Source of the DNA: Ceratothoa steindachneri
Lineage: Eukaryota > Arthropoda > Malacostraca > Isopoda > Cymothoidae
Length of the DNA: 64,000 nucleotides
Assembly (NCBI GenBank): GCA_963969495.1
Contig: OZ018323.1
Location: forward strand, 70,528,920-70,592,919
Direction: 5' to 3'
Part shown: positions 46,881 through 59,631 of the stretch, piece by piece
Layout of the letters: each line of letters begins with the position of its first letter
Position numbering within the stretch: the first letter of the stretch is position 1
Position numbers and translations under genes: made by a program
The notes under the pieces: generated by a model
What the model was told of the DNA's origin: nothing
Seen by the model: the letters and a program-made list of their open reading frames with translations, nothing else
Databases searched by the model: none

Positions 46881-47600
46881 TTGTATTTTTAGGTAGGAGT
46901 TACCCTCCCTTCACCAATTTAAAATGCCTAATCACTTTCTTTTTCAGAGTGCCTGGGATGAGCCAGCGAGTGGGGACCCAATAGACTTCTATCGTGCCCC
47001 ACATACATTCCTTTCTTCTATAGCAGGTGGATTTTGTAGCAATTGAAATTAGTACATTAAAAGACTAGACATGTAAGATTTGGGGGGCATCGAGTGACTA
47101 CCCATTGAGAAGTGTGACCAAGAAAAGGAACTGGATAAGAGACCAGTTGAGTATTAGTCTGTGTGAGTAGGTATGATTGTATGTATGTTAAAGTAGGGAT
47201 GTTCAGTGTGGCAGTGAATCCTTGGCTAAAATGCCTTCTCATTTTCACTTCCTTATGACTGGTGAGACTAGTCAAGATGTTAGACAAAGTCTTGATAAGT
47301 GGTAGAGCGAGCAAGGACATTCCAAGCTACGGCATTGGCAGTTAATTGGGTGTGAAAACCTGGCATTATCCCCAAGCAGTAGTTGACAGTCATGCCTCCC
47401 AATTCCTCCATAAGCTTGGAATACTCCTCCACAGAGTCCCCCCTTCCTGAACCATACAGAACTTCAGAAGAAAGCAGGGCCTGTCTTCCTCTCCCCTTAT
47501 CCAGCCCCCTCCACTGAAACTGGTGAACCTTAGCCAAATTAGTACCTTGTCTGCATCGATTATTTATCTATTGCATGTAAAGTTTATTTTTAAGTAGTTA

Positions 47601-47602
<2 letters not shown>
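46881..47602. other. Unclassified region with a minus-strand ORF
   Basis: Holds an 85-codon minus frame (47537-47280) with DSVEEYSKLMEELGGMTVNY and NVLARSTTYQDFV, and an 87-codon minus frame (47320-47057). Composition looks protein-like, but no family is recognised and no splice structure is evident. Confidence 0.25.

Positions 47603-47682
<80 letters not shown>
47603..47682. repeat. (TA)n microsatellite 1
   Basis: About 80 bp of uninterrupted AT dinucleotides. Likely length-polymorphic and difficult to assemble. Confidence 0.97.
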
Positions 47683-47685
<3 letters not shown>

Positions 47686-47742
47686 ATTTGTTTTTTGTGG
47701 TGTGAATTATTTATATCTATTCATTGACCAATTATTATAAGG

Positions 47743-48725
<983 letters not shown>

Positions 48726-49660
48726 TCACTTTGCCTTGTCTGCCAAATATAAAGTTTGTGAGCCATTTCTTATTATTGTTTGTGAGGTAGGATGTGTTTG
48801 GGTACTGTGTCAAATGCTTTGTTTATATTGATTGCAATGATGATGGTACATGCAAGGGGAAGGGGAAGGGCATTGTTCATTAAAACCATCTAGAATGTGT
48901 TGTGGTAGAGTGGTCTTTCCTAAATGAAACCATGTTTTGTTAGTGAGATTGGTATGTTTGGTCTAATTCTTTGGTGTGTGAGTTTTTCTAATATTTTATA
49001 GATAGGGTGTATAGGAGTGAGATGGGTCAGTATAAGATTATATTGTTGAGCCAGGAGTGGTTATAAAAGTTTGTAATGACCATTTCCTAGCTGATTGAGG
49101 TAGATATTTGATATGTTGTCTGGGCTTAATGCTTTGGTGGTTTTAAGTGATTTTAGTGGTAGTTTAACATTTTGGTGTTTGCCTGGTTGGTTTGTAGGTG
49201 GGTAAGAAGCCGGTGTTAGAATAGTTTCATGATGATATTAGTGTAATCCTGGTGATCAATGTTTAGTGTGGGGGTGAGCAAGTTGTGTGTGATGGGTGGA
49301 TTTTCTTTAGTGTTCTCCAGAGTTGGGGCTGGTTTGTTTTGAGGTTAATTGAACTCGTTTATTGGTTCCAGTTTTCTGTTTGTTGTTTTGCAATTAGAGA
49401 AGTAATGTTAGTGTTGAGGAGTTGGATATCTTTTATTGTTGTTGTGAAGGGGCCCCTGTTTTGTTTTAGGGTGTTTCAGGTTTTGATGCAGTCAGAGATT
49501 TCTTGAGTGAAGTCGAGGTTGTATATTTTCCTCCAGCTGTGTGGGATGTGTTTCACGCTATCAACATTTATTATTTGTTGATGTGGAAGAGGAGTAGTCA
49601 TTTATGGACTAGTTTTATAGTTTTTCTTTTATATGATTTGGGTAGTTTAGCTAATTTTCT
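48726..49660 (-). pseudogene. Decayed RT fragment (Jockey-like)
   Basis: Minus-strand motifs: YKILEKLTHQRI and PISLTKHGFI near 48930-49030, then an INKAFDTVPKHIL box and NFIFGRQGKVIH near 48735-48840. The order corresponds to RT fingers followed by palm box A. Many stops. The element group is not certain. Confidence 0.5.
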
Positions 49661-50660
49661 TTTTGCAGTGAGTATATGTGGTCTTGTGGGAGGTTGCCGA
49701 AATAGGAGGCATCCATAGTCACCCACAGCTTCTTCAGGTCATTGATGTTCGATGGCCATTCCTTCGCAATTGCATTTCTGGACATATTACAGGCATTTTC
49801 AATCTTGAGCTCAGGTCTGGGGAGTTGCCCAGCCAGTCCAACACATTAATATTATTCTCCATTCAAATGTTTTTCACAGTTTTGGTCCTGTGGGCAGGGG
49901 CACAATCATGTATAAAAAAAGTCACACTTGCGGAGGGGCCAGAAAGGAAGCAAATGGCAAAGTAGCACAATAACATAATTCCTTCCCCTCATTGTTTCGT
50001 TCTTGGGGACAAAATATAGTCCTCCCCTACCCATAGCACGACTAAAACCATAACAGAATCATGGTGTTTGATGGTCTTGATGGTATATTTAGGGTTATAC
50101 CACGACACACGATGTGGATGCCATAAATTTTTGGAGATGCCCCTGATGAGTCTGAAGGTGCTTTCATCACTAAACATTACCTTCTTCCACTGCTCCGATG
50201 TCCAACCCCAGTTTTGCTTACAAAATGGTATCCATTTCTTCTTCATGTTGCTCCATCAACATAGGCTTCTTGGCAGCATGTGGAGTAGGTATTTTTAAGT
50301 CCTTCTGCAAGCAATGTTGAATCGTGCAGACAGCAATGTCTTTCAGCAAAGCCGGGTGTTTTGTTTTTAGTTCAGATGCAGTCAGAGCAGGATTTGATAC
50401 CACTTCTCACTCCAGGATCCTGTCTGTCCACTCAGAGGTCTTTCTTGGTGCATCAGAGCCAAGTTTCCTTGGTGGAATGGTACCCGGTGGCAGTGAGGCT
50501 TGAGCATTCTTGACCTTATAAATTATCTGAGGTGTGTCCTTAATATCTGCGGCAATGCATATCACAGAAATTCCTTGGTCTAGGAGGGCAAGGGCACCAC
50601 TCTTCTCTTCCATTGAAAGCTTACGGCGCTGCATTATCAGGCCATCAAGCTCGACCATCT
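49661..50660 (-). pseudogene. Tc1/mariner-like transposase, decayed
   Basis: Minus-strand pieces in order: KLSMEEKSGALALLDQGISV and RKLGSDAPRKTSEWTDRILE (50640-50407, helix-turn-helix), NPALTASELKTKHPALLKDI (50403-50218), QNWGWTSEQWKKVMFSDEST (50246-50160, catalytic DES box), then NINDLKKLWVTMDASYF (about 49700-49760, C-terminus). Gene order is complete but at least four frames are used. No TIRs found. It abuts RetE and is a different Tc1 lineage from 23621-24879. Confidence 0.8.
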
Positions 50661-50830
50661 TCTTTTTTAGAGGAAATGGCACAAAAGATAATAGACATGG
50701 AAAACCAAGCTCACATAATGATAAGCCGACTAATGGAATGGACAGACAGATTGGAGATGCATCCGAGAGCAATAAGCAGCTACTAACATGTAGGATTGAC
50801 CACAAAGCTCCCGCTAGATCAAAGCTGATG

Positions 50831-51768
50831 AAATTAAAGACAATGCTGATAAACTGTAATGGCATAAAAGGAACAAAAAATAAAATAAAGTTCCAGGCAA
50901 CAATCTCGCATCACAAACCCCAATATAATTTTTGGGTGTGAATTGAAATTGGATGAAAACACTCCATCATACTCTGTGTTCTCTGAAGAATATGAAGTAT
51001 ATAGAAAAGATAAAACTGTGAATGGAGGAGGAGTATTCTTGACGGTGAGAAATGACATCACTGCAATAAACAGGCATGAATTTGACTGTCGAGGCGGAAA
51101 TATGCTGGGTATCGTTAGAGACAGTCAGAAATGGATGCCTATACATTGGGAGCTACTATAGACCACCCAATGCCTCAAGAGACGCCTTAGAACACCTACA
51201 GAATAGCCTGGAAAAAATAATAGCAAGGCATCCAAGATTACCAAACAATGTGCTAGCAGGTGACTGTAACTTCCCTGACATAGATTGGGAATCTGTCACA
51301 ACAACAAACACAAGGACCCAGTCTGAGCACAAAATGTTCATCAACCTGCTAAATGAAAACAGGTTGTCACAGCACACAAAGGAGGTCACACAACCAGATT
51401 CAGGAAACATATTGGACTTGATGATGACAACAAATCATAATCTCATTGAAAAAGTCCAAGTTTTACCAGGCATCAGTGACCACAACCTGGTGCTTTTTGA
51501 CATCACTATGAGGCCCAAAGCACAAAAGAAGCCACCTAGAACAATCCACAGGTATGACAAGGCAAACAGAGTGCATATTATAGAAAAACTATTAACAGCC
51601 GCCCAAGAGTACTTTGCCCATCCTCCAGAGCATCGCACAGTGGAGGAGAACTGGGGATATTTTAAGAACACAATCAAAGATGTGAAATCAAAGATGTCAT
51701 TTCATCCAAGACTACAAAGGGGAAGCCTAGCTACCCTTACATTATTTGTAACATCACCAGGGAAATGA
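50831..51768 (+). pseudogene. RetE ORF2 APE endonuclease
   Basis: Begins KLKTMLINCNGIKGTKNKIK, then FGCELKLDENTPSYSVFSEE and YRKDKTVNGGGVFLTVRNDI. After a frameshift near 51090 it continues LYIGSYYRPPNASRDALEHL, NVLAGDCNFPDIDWESVTTT, GNILDLMMTTNHNLIEKVQV and GISDHNLVLFDITM. The GD.N.P, LDL and SDH boxes of apurinic-like endonucleases are all present. Confidence 0.85.
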
Positions 51769-53524
51769 ATAAGTGTGCCAAGCTATACATGACTGCAAGA
51801 GAGAGAGGGACTGTATCATCATGGAATAAGTATAAAGCCAAAAGAAATGAAGTACAAAGAATGATGGAAAAGGCCTACCATGAATATATGAATGAGATCA
51901 TAGGCAATAGCCTAAAATCAGACAGCAAAAAGTTCTGGTCCTTTGTAAAATCCCAAAAGAGAGAAACCCTTGGCATCCCAACTCTCAGAAAGGAAGGAAG
52001 AACACACACCTTGGACCAACAACAAGCAGAAGCTCTCAACCATCAATTCGCAGGAGTATTTACAAGGAGAAACCCAGCCCAACCACTCCCAGATAAAGGC
52101 CAGTCCCCCTACCTACCATTACAAGACCTAACAATAGATGTAAATGGAGTGGTAAAACAACTAGAGACACTTAACATCAACAAAGCCAGTGGGCCAGATG
52201 AAATACCAGCAAGGTTACTACAGGACTACGCATTGCAGTGTGGTCCTATCCTGACACACATCATGCAGCAGTCCTATGACACAGGTAAACTACCGCAGGA
52301 CTGGTTGAGAGCCAGAATAGTTGCCATCCACAAGAATGGAATGAAGAGCGACCCGGGCAACTACCGCCCAATATCCATTACATGTCTCTGCAGCAAGATC
52401 ATATAACACATTATTCTCAGTCACATAACAAAACATCTAGCAGTGAACAGAATCCTGATTGATAACCAACATGAATTTAGAAATAAATTATCCTGTGAAA
52501 CTCAACTGGTGGAGGCCTTACATGACTGGGCCTGGACCATGGACAAAGGATGTCAAACTGATGTTTTGTTATTGGACTTGAGTAAGGCCTTTGACAAAGT
52601 GGCTCACCAGAAACTCCTTTACAAAATAGACCACTATGGTATTAGAGGCAAAACAAAAAGGTGGATCCAGGGCTTTCTAACAGACCGTACCCAGGAAGTG
52701 GTTGTAAATGGAACGCCATCCACATCAAAAAAAGTTCTCTCAGGAGCTCCTCAGGGGTCTGTCTTGGGTCCTGCTCTTTTCTTGTTATATATAAATGACA
52801 AAAACGAAGGAGTCTTGTCAACAATTTGACTATTCATGGACGACAGTGTGATTTATCGCCACATTGAAAATAAAAATGACCAACATCATCTGCATGAAGA
52901 CCTTCTAAGAGTTTTTGAATGGGCAAACACATGGGACATGGAGTTCAACATCAACAAGTGTGCTCATCTCTGTGTGACCTTAAAACGAAACCCATTGCAA
53001 CACTACTTCACCGTCAACCAGCAAGCAATACCACAAAAGGAAAGCTGCAAATACCTGGGAGTGACCATCTCACAGGACCTAAGTTGGAACACCCATTTAG
53101 ATCAGGTATGGGTGAAGGCAGCAAAATCCCTGGGCCTCGTCCGTAGGACACTTGGAGCCTGTAGCAGAGAGGTGAAGGAGGCGGCATACATGACCACAGC
53201 TGGAGTATGCTGCTTGTGCCTGGAACCCACACACCTCAAGAAACTCTGACATCATTGAGAGTGTGCAGCGGCAAGCAGCTTGTTTTGTCACCCACCAGTA
53301 CGACTGGCAAGCAAGTGTGACCAGTATGCTGGATAACTTGAATGAAATGGGACACCTTGCAGACCAGACACACCCTACATCAGGCAGAGATGTTCTTCAA
53401 GGTGCATCAGGAATTGGTGAGCATACATATGCCACAGGATATCACCAGGACAACAAGACCTAAACAGAAAATACAGCCAAGATGAACAGCACGCTTACAG
53501 CCACCCAAACACAAGGGTGGACTT
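51765..53524 (+). pseudogene. RetE ORF2 reverse transcriptase
   Basis: Frames 51765-52406 (KASGPDEIPARLLQDYALQC; LPQDWLRARIVAIHKNGMKS; PGNYRPISITCLCSKII), 52443-52829 ([60 protein letters not shown]) and 52836-53249 (FMDDSVIYRH; CKYLGVTISQDLSWNTHLDQ) form an L2-type RT. The catalytic box is FMDD, with both Asp kept. The C-terminal part continues VQRQAACFVTHQYDWQASVT to 53524. Broken by two stops and one shift. Confidence 0.88.
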
Positions 53525-54441
53525 AGTATAGGTAGAAATAATCCATTGAATAGTTATAAATTAAATGGAAGAATTTTAGGGAGGACCGATTGTGAGAGGG
53601 ACTTGGGTATTTTGGTAAGTTCAGACCTTCGTCCTAGAAAGCAATGCCTAAATGCTAAGAATAAAGCTAATAGGATATTGAGATTCATTAGGAGTGTAAG
53701 CAATAAGAGTGCTGAAGTATTCTAAAACTGTATCTGGCGCTAGTTAGGCCTCATCTAGACTATGCAGTACAATTTTGGTCACCATATTATAGGAAGGATA
53801 TTGATTTGCTTGAGTCTGTGCAGAGAAGGATGACAAAGATGATTGGTGGGCTAAGGAATTTACCTTATGGTGAAAGGGTCAGAAAACTAAATCTACATAC
53901 ATTGGAAAGAAGAGTCAGAGGGGAATTGATTGAGGTCTTCAAATGGGTAAAAGGATATAATAAAGGGGATCTGGGTAAGGTTCTTATACTTAGTGAACAT
54001 GACAGTGACACGTAGCAATGGGTTTAAGATTGATAAGTATAGGTTTAGGAAGGAGATTGGGAGGAATTGGTTTACAAATCGTGTGGTAGGTGAATGGAAT
54101 AGGCTCACTAGACATGTGATAGAAGCCTCCTCTCTGGGTAGTTTTAATAGATTAGATAAATATATAGATGAAGCTGCTAGATGGGACTGACTTTTTTATG
54201 TACATATGTATATATGTTTCTAAGGAGTGGGGAGATTATATTTTGCGGTTGCATGAATGGACATAATCCTCTGGATGCATTTTATGTATATTGTAGATTA
54301 GATCTGACGAACTCCTGTAAAGGGTGACAATGTTGATGACTTTTCTCTGGTAAGAAATCTTTTGTGTGTTGACTGGAACAGGAGGTGCTAAGTGTAGGCC
54401 ATGAATGGTCTTTTGCAGTCTCCTTCTTTTCTTATGTTCTT
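53525..54441 (+). mobile_element. CR1-like 3' fragment inserted in RetE
   Basis: Encodes the C-terminal end of a CR1-type ORF2: LESVQRRMTKMIGGLRNLPY, LNLHTLERRVRGELIEVFKW, then RFRKEIGRNWFTNRVVGEWN and SLGSFNRLDKYIDEAARWD. A 3' UTR follows, ending cttatgttctt. The 4-bp actt at 53521-53524 and 54442-54445 may be the target duplication. Strongly 5'-truncated. Confidence 0.85.
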
Positions 54442-54823
54442 ACTTGTACATCATGTTCCCAAGAGCTGTACAAGTGTGGAACAGACAGCGGTAAATATGT
54501 AGACGAGCGGCCCGGCCGATAAGATGAACTATTTCGTCCGTGTTCCAAAATGTTTCATTTTTTTTTTCATTTTTGTGTATAGAAAGAACAGAGAGGGACT
54601 GCTGTAACACGGCAGTCGGGTAGTCAGAGAGGAGCGTTGCGGAAAATAATTAAGAAAGGGACAGCGAGAGTAGATAGGTCGGTGGCTATACACCGAAGCG
54701 AGGTGTTGTAGTGAGGGTGTAGGTTATGTGGTAATTGACTGGGCGAGGGTTGGGGGCAAGTCAGGGGGGGGGGAGGCTGACAGTCCATCCGGAAACGCGT
54801 TATTCACGATGCCTTATTGGTTT

Positions 54824-57560
54824 TTATGCGAAGAATGGTACGGGTGGCAGGTGTTCGTGGGCCGCGGGATATCGCGGCGCCATCGCGTACCTTCTTACAT
54901 GTAGCGAGGTGTAAAGTGGGTCTGTGGTGAGTTTTCCAAGTTGTTTTGTAAGTCTGGTGTGAGCGTAGGTGTTGAGAGGAGTTAGTTTGTTGTTGTTGTG
55001 TAGTGCGTCCATTCTCGAGTACAGCGGCGAACGGCAAGCGCGCTTCAGAGCAGAGTTCTGAATGCGCTGAGCCTTTCGCTTCCAGGTGTCGCTCGAAGCT
55101 ACGAGTGACAGTGGGGCGTACGTGAGAATGGGACGCACGAGTGCTTTGTATAAGTGTAGTTTTAGTTTTTTACTCGCTGGGTAGAACCTACCCAGCGATG
55201 CGTTTGTACGTGAGGCTCTTGCTTGTATTATGTTCTGGTGTAAGTTGAACCTGAGGGATTTGTCGAATGTTACCCCCAGGATTTTGGTGCACTGTGTGTA
55301 TGCGAGCCTTGTTGGGTTTTGGTGGATCATGTTTGGTGTGTGAGTAGATTTGTAGGTTGTGCATGAAGTGATCTCTAGCACCGTAGAGTGTCATCTGTGT
55401 CTTCTGAGGATTCGTGGCAATCAGCCATTTGTCCTCGTAGTCTGTCTTCTCGTCAAGTATTCTTTGTGCGTGGAGCGCGATTTCTTCGGGGGCCCGGCCG
55501 CTGACGAGAATGGTCTCGTCGTCGGCGTAGGCCACTATGTATGTGTGAACGCAGTTTTCTGGTGGGCGTGGGGTGTCGTTTGTGAACATAATGTAGAGTG
55601 TGGGTGCCAGAACGCTTCCTTGGGGAACGCCTGAGCGTGGTGTGAAGGGTCTTGAAAGGGTGTTGTTGTATCTGATGTGGCAGCGCCGTCCAGTGAGGTA
55701 GTGTGAGAGGAGCCTTCTGGTGCAGAGAGGTAACTCCGTGTTGTTGGCGAGTTTCCAACGGAGTCCCTCGTGCCACACCTTGTCAAAGGCTTTCTCCACG
55801 TCCTTACTGACGGAGAGAGTCTTTTGGTGTATCTGTCGTTTCTTCTGTATTCTGTCGTGTACGATGGTCACGGCCGCCTGAGTGGACCTGCCTCTCCTGA
55901 ACCCGTATTGATGGGGGGAGAACCAGTCCCTCTCTTCCAGGAACTCCCGTAGGCGGCAGTTGACCATTCGTTCGAGTATTTTGCCTAGGTGCTCTAATAG
56001 AGCAATAGGCCTGTAATTGTTTGGGTGTTTTGGGTCTTTGTGTTGTTTATGAAGGAGTATATTGTGAGAGACTTTGAATATTTTAGGGAAGTGGCCTGAG
56101 GCTAGAGAGGCATTGAATAGATGTGTGAGTGTGGGGTATATGTCTGCGGGGAGGTTATGTATTAGTGTGGCTGGTAGGCCGGAGGAGCCGGGGGCGCGTT
56201 TTGGTGTCGATTTTATGTAGTGTTTTGTTTCCTCGACGGTGATTGGAGTGGTAAGTGTGGACGTATAGTCGAGCACCTCCATACGTATCAGGGGGGCAGG
56301 CCTCAGCTCGTGAGCATGAGTCCGGCACCATTCCTGAATGTCCTGGAAGTGCTCCTGCGCATGTGGTTTTGGTGGGTTGTGGGTGTGTACTGTGTCCCAG
56401 TGGGACCTGAATGCGTCGAGGATGTCATTGGTGTCTGTGAGTGTGTGGTTGTTTATTTTCAGTGTTATTGGTTTGGATGGTTCCGTACCCAGCATCCTTT
56501 TCACGTGCCGCCAGAAGAAGGAAGGGTCCATGCAACGGAAGTCGTCCGCGATGCGGACGACCTCACGCCACTGCCGGTTCCTATCTAGCTGCACGCATTG
56601 AAGGATGCGGGCACGTAGTTGGTTGATGTTCTGTTGTCGTGGGCCTCTGGTGTAGTGTTTGTTGTACTGTGTGATAAGTCTCTGTGTGTGTATTGAAAAT
56701 GTGAAGTGTTTTAAGCAGGTGTAGTTTTTGCGTGGTGAGTGTAGATTACGTGCGGTGGTGATGGTGTCCAAGAGTGAGCACCAGTGGTGGTCTATTTGTC
56801 CTGGATTGGTGTTCTCCAGGTCGAGGTTATGTGGTGTGTTTGTGGATATGTGGCTCCTGAATTCAGCCCAGTTTGTGTTTTTGTAATCGTATATAGGTGA
56901 TGTGGGGATGAGTATGGGGGATGTGGATATGAGAAGGCATATTGGTATGTGGTCTGATAGTACGTGGGGACCGGGTGCAATGTGAGTGTAGAATCGTGTG
57001 GCGTGGTCGTTACGGAAGACCACATCCGGGGATGTGGTGCCCCCGCGTGGGCTGAAGAACGTGGGGAAGGCAGGGCCGATGTGTTCGCAGCGGAAACGCC
57101 GCAAGGCACCGGCCAAGTAACTCCCCGCATCGTTCGTATTGTTGGAAAGGAGTGTCGGGTGAAAAGCGTTGAGGTCCCCCGCAAAGAAGATAGGTAGGTT
57201 GTAGTTTGAAAGGGCCCGGAGTGGGACTTCTAGGTTCAGCTGTATTCGTGGTGGTCTGTAATGTGTGGCCACTATTATGGGGCCAGAGCTTGTGTCTATT
57301 TTGCAGGCTAGAAAGGAGGTGTCGCGTGTGTTGACGAGGGAGTGGTGTATGTTGCGCTTTACTAGGATCGCAGATCCTAGGTGCCGTGCCTGTGGGGATA
57401 AGTATGTGTGATAGCCTGCAATGCGAAGTCTGTTGTTGGGAGGGTGTAAGCTGGTGGAGTTCAGAAGTATGATGTCGGGTCTTTGTGTGTTGAGTACCCA
57501 GTTGGCGACCGTATGGCGAATACCGTGCCAACTGCGTACGTTGAATTGTATTACACTAAT
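54824..57560 (-). pseudogene. RetD ORF2 (APE endonuclease-RT), one frameshift
   Basis: About 910 codons. It begins upstream of 57272 with RISVIQFNVRSWHGIRHTVA and NWVLNTQRPDIILLN, then FFAGDLNAFHP, TSPDVVFRN and SDHIPI (endonuclease). RT boxes: [98 protein letters not shown] and VAYADDETILVSG. The YADD catalytic site is intact. Near 55370 the frame shifts by one into 55381-54824 (KILGVTFDKSLRFNLHQNII; ALVRPILTYAPLSLVASSDT), the normal thumb and C-terminus. No stop occurs elsewhere. Confidence 0.93.
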
Positions 57561-57852
57561 ACGACCTATTGTCGTGGTCTTAGTGCGCGGGAGGCTGACT
57601 TGCCAGGAATCGTCCCCCTCTCCTTGGTTATTGCCCAGGAGGCGTGAGGGGCGAGTACCTTGACTCGTGTTGATGCGTGTTTGTGGGGCACGGCCGTGTT
57701 ATTGGGTGGGGGAGCCGTAGTGGGTGGAGGAGTGTGTTCTGTAGAGGTGGTGGCTTTGGGTGGGGTGGTGTCTTGGTGGGGGGAGTTCGTGACGGGGGTG
57801 GGTGGTGTAGACCTGGAGGATGAAGGGCTGGAAATGGTTATGGAGGTGCATA

Positions 57853-59631
57853 TTATGAGAGATGTGTCGGGGGAGAAAGGAGGTAGGGACGGCGGAGGGG
57901 TGGTGGAGGGAGAAGGGGAAGGAGTCGGAGGAGAAGGAGTTGAAGGAAGGGGGGTTGGAGGGGAAGGAGTCTTAGGTGAAGGGGCGGAAGGCGGAGGAGG
58001 AGGGGAGTGAGAAGGAGTAGAGTGAGAAGGGGAGGATTGAGAAGGAGTGGAGGGGGAAGCAGTAGGGAGCGAGGAGGGAGTGGAGCCAGGAGAGAGGGGG
58101 GTTTGTTTGTCCCGTGCCTGTCTGTGCGGGTGGGGCTTGGGGGTGGGGTTTTGGGGGTTGGCACGGGGTGTAGTGGACTGCGAGGGGGTTGGAGTGACAG
58201 TGGAGGCTGTGGGAGAGGAGGCTGAGATGGGTGCGAGGGGGTGGTGGCAGTGGGAGGTAGGCGGGGTTTGGTTAGAGCGGTGGCAGGAGCGCGAGGAGGA
58301 TAGGTTGTGTGAATGGGGGCTGGAGCAGTGGCTAAGGAGGTGCAGGGACAGGACAGACAGCGGGGAGAGCGTGGTGAGAGTGGGGGGCGGTGGTTCCCTG
58401 CGGGCAGGGGTGTGTACCCGTCGGGGTGGGGAGGAGTGCAGGTCTGGGTGTGTGTGCGTCTATTAGAGCGAACACCTTCTCGGGGAAGGTGATTTGCTCT
58501 ATGCCGTTGGAGGCGAATAGCGTGTTAAGTATATTCGCGTATAGTCGGGGGTCACCCCTCGACATGTCTTTTGCCACCGCTGAGAGCAGGGTGGCCTAGG
58601 TGTAGTTTGGTTTTTGTGTTGTCGCAGGGGTGGGTGGGGGTGGGGGTGTAGAGTGGGGTGGGGGTGGGCGTGTAGAGTGGTGTGGGGGTGGTAGTGTGGT
58701 GTGTGGGTGTTGGTAGTAGTGGGGGTCTCTGAGTGTTATGAGCTGGGGTGGGGGGGAGGGATGTGTGGGTGGGGTGTGGTTGCTGCAGGGGGGGGGGTGC
58801 GTCGGGGGTAGAGCAGGGGAAGCCAGAAGCGTAGGGCTGGCAGCAGCGGCGAATGACATGGTGAGGGGAGGGGGTGCGGGGGCGGTGTGTGTGGTTGTGC
58901 GTGTGTTTGGTTGTGGGTGCCGGATGGCCTCCACGGCGTCGTGGCGTGCCTTGCCTAGGTAAGGGCACCTGGGGTTGACGGCGACGTGGTCGCCGCCACA
59001 GTTTGCACAGCGGGCTGTGGTGGAGGTGCAGGTCGTGTAGTGGTGCCCCACTACACTGCACTTTGAGCAGATTAGGTCTGCAGTGCAGGTGTTGGTACTG
59101 TGACCGGTTTTATAGCACGGGTGGCATTGTGTGGGTCTTATGTTGTGCTGTTCTTCAATGTGTGTGGGGTTTGTGAGGGTGCCGCAGACCTTGATGCCTT
59201 GGTCTAGCAGCATGTTTTTGGTATTGTCACTGGACAGTGTAATTACTGCCCAGTTTTTTTGACCTGATGAAGTACAGGTCCTTGATGACCTCCTCCCCGT
59301 ACTCCTGACGGAGGTGCGAGCGAAGGTCCTCATTAGTGAAGGCCAACCACAAAGGGTTGGTCCTTGTGACACGTATTTGGTATCGTTTCATGATACCGTC
59401 AGCGAGTCTCGTCTGCAGGTTGCGTGTGTTTAGTGTAGTGGTGGCATTTTGGTGGAAAGTTAGCGCGTCCTCCTGTGAGCGGAAGACGAGCTTGTGGCCT
59501 GTGCGTAGTTTGATTATGTTGGTTATTTTTGTGTAGTGGGTGGAGGCTAGCGTGAGCAATGTGCGGTGGTCGATTGTGTCGGGTGCTGGTTCTGTGGTGC
59601 TCGTTAGGATAAGGTGTGAAGTGTTTGCCAT
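57853..59631 (-). pseudogene. RetD ORF1 (gag-like, three CCHC knuckles), frameshifted
   Basis: ATG at 59631 starts MANTSHLILTSTTEPAPDTI; this frame has RTGHKLVFRSQEDALTFHQN and YQIRVTRTNPLWLAFTNEDL to about 59230. A shift moves to the 59372-58596 frame with CHPCYKTGHSTNTC, CSKCSVVGHHYTTC and CANCGGDHVAVNPRC, then a Pro/Thr/His-rich stretch. A second shift leads to 58577 (MSRGDPRLYANILNTLFASN; GIEQITFPEKVFALIDAHTP), the conserved Jockey gag C-terminus, followed by Pro-rich sequence. The antisense of these Pro-rich regions creates spurious Gly-rich plus-strand ORFs. Confidence 0.88.

Noticed and set aside
57660..58466. Gly/Val-rich plus-strand ORFs of 60 to 139 codons
   Set aside because: Antisense of the Pro-rich part of RetD ORF1. 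The minus frames carry recognisable gag motifs.
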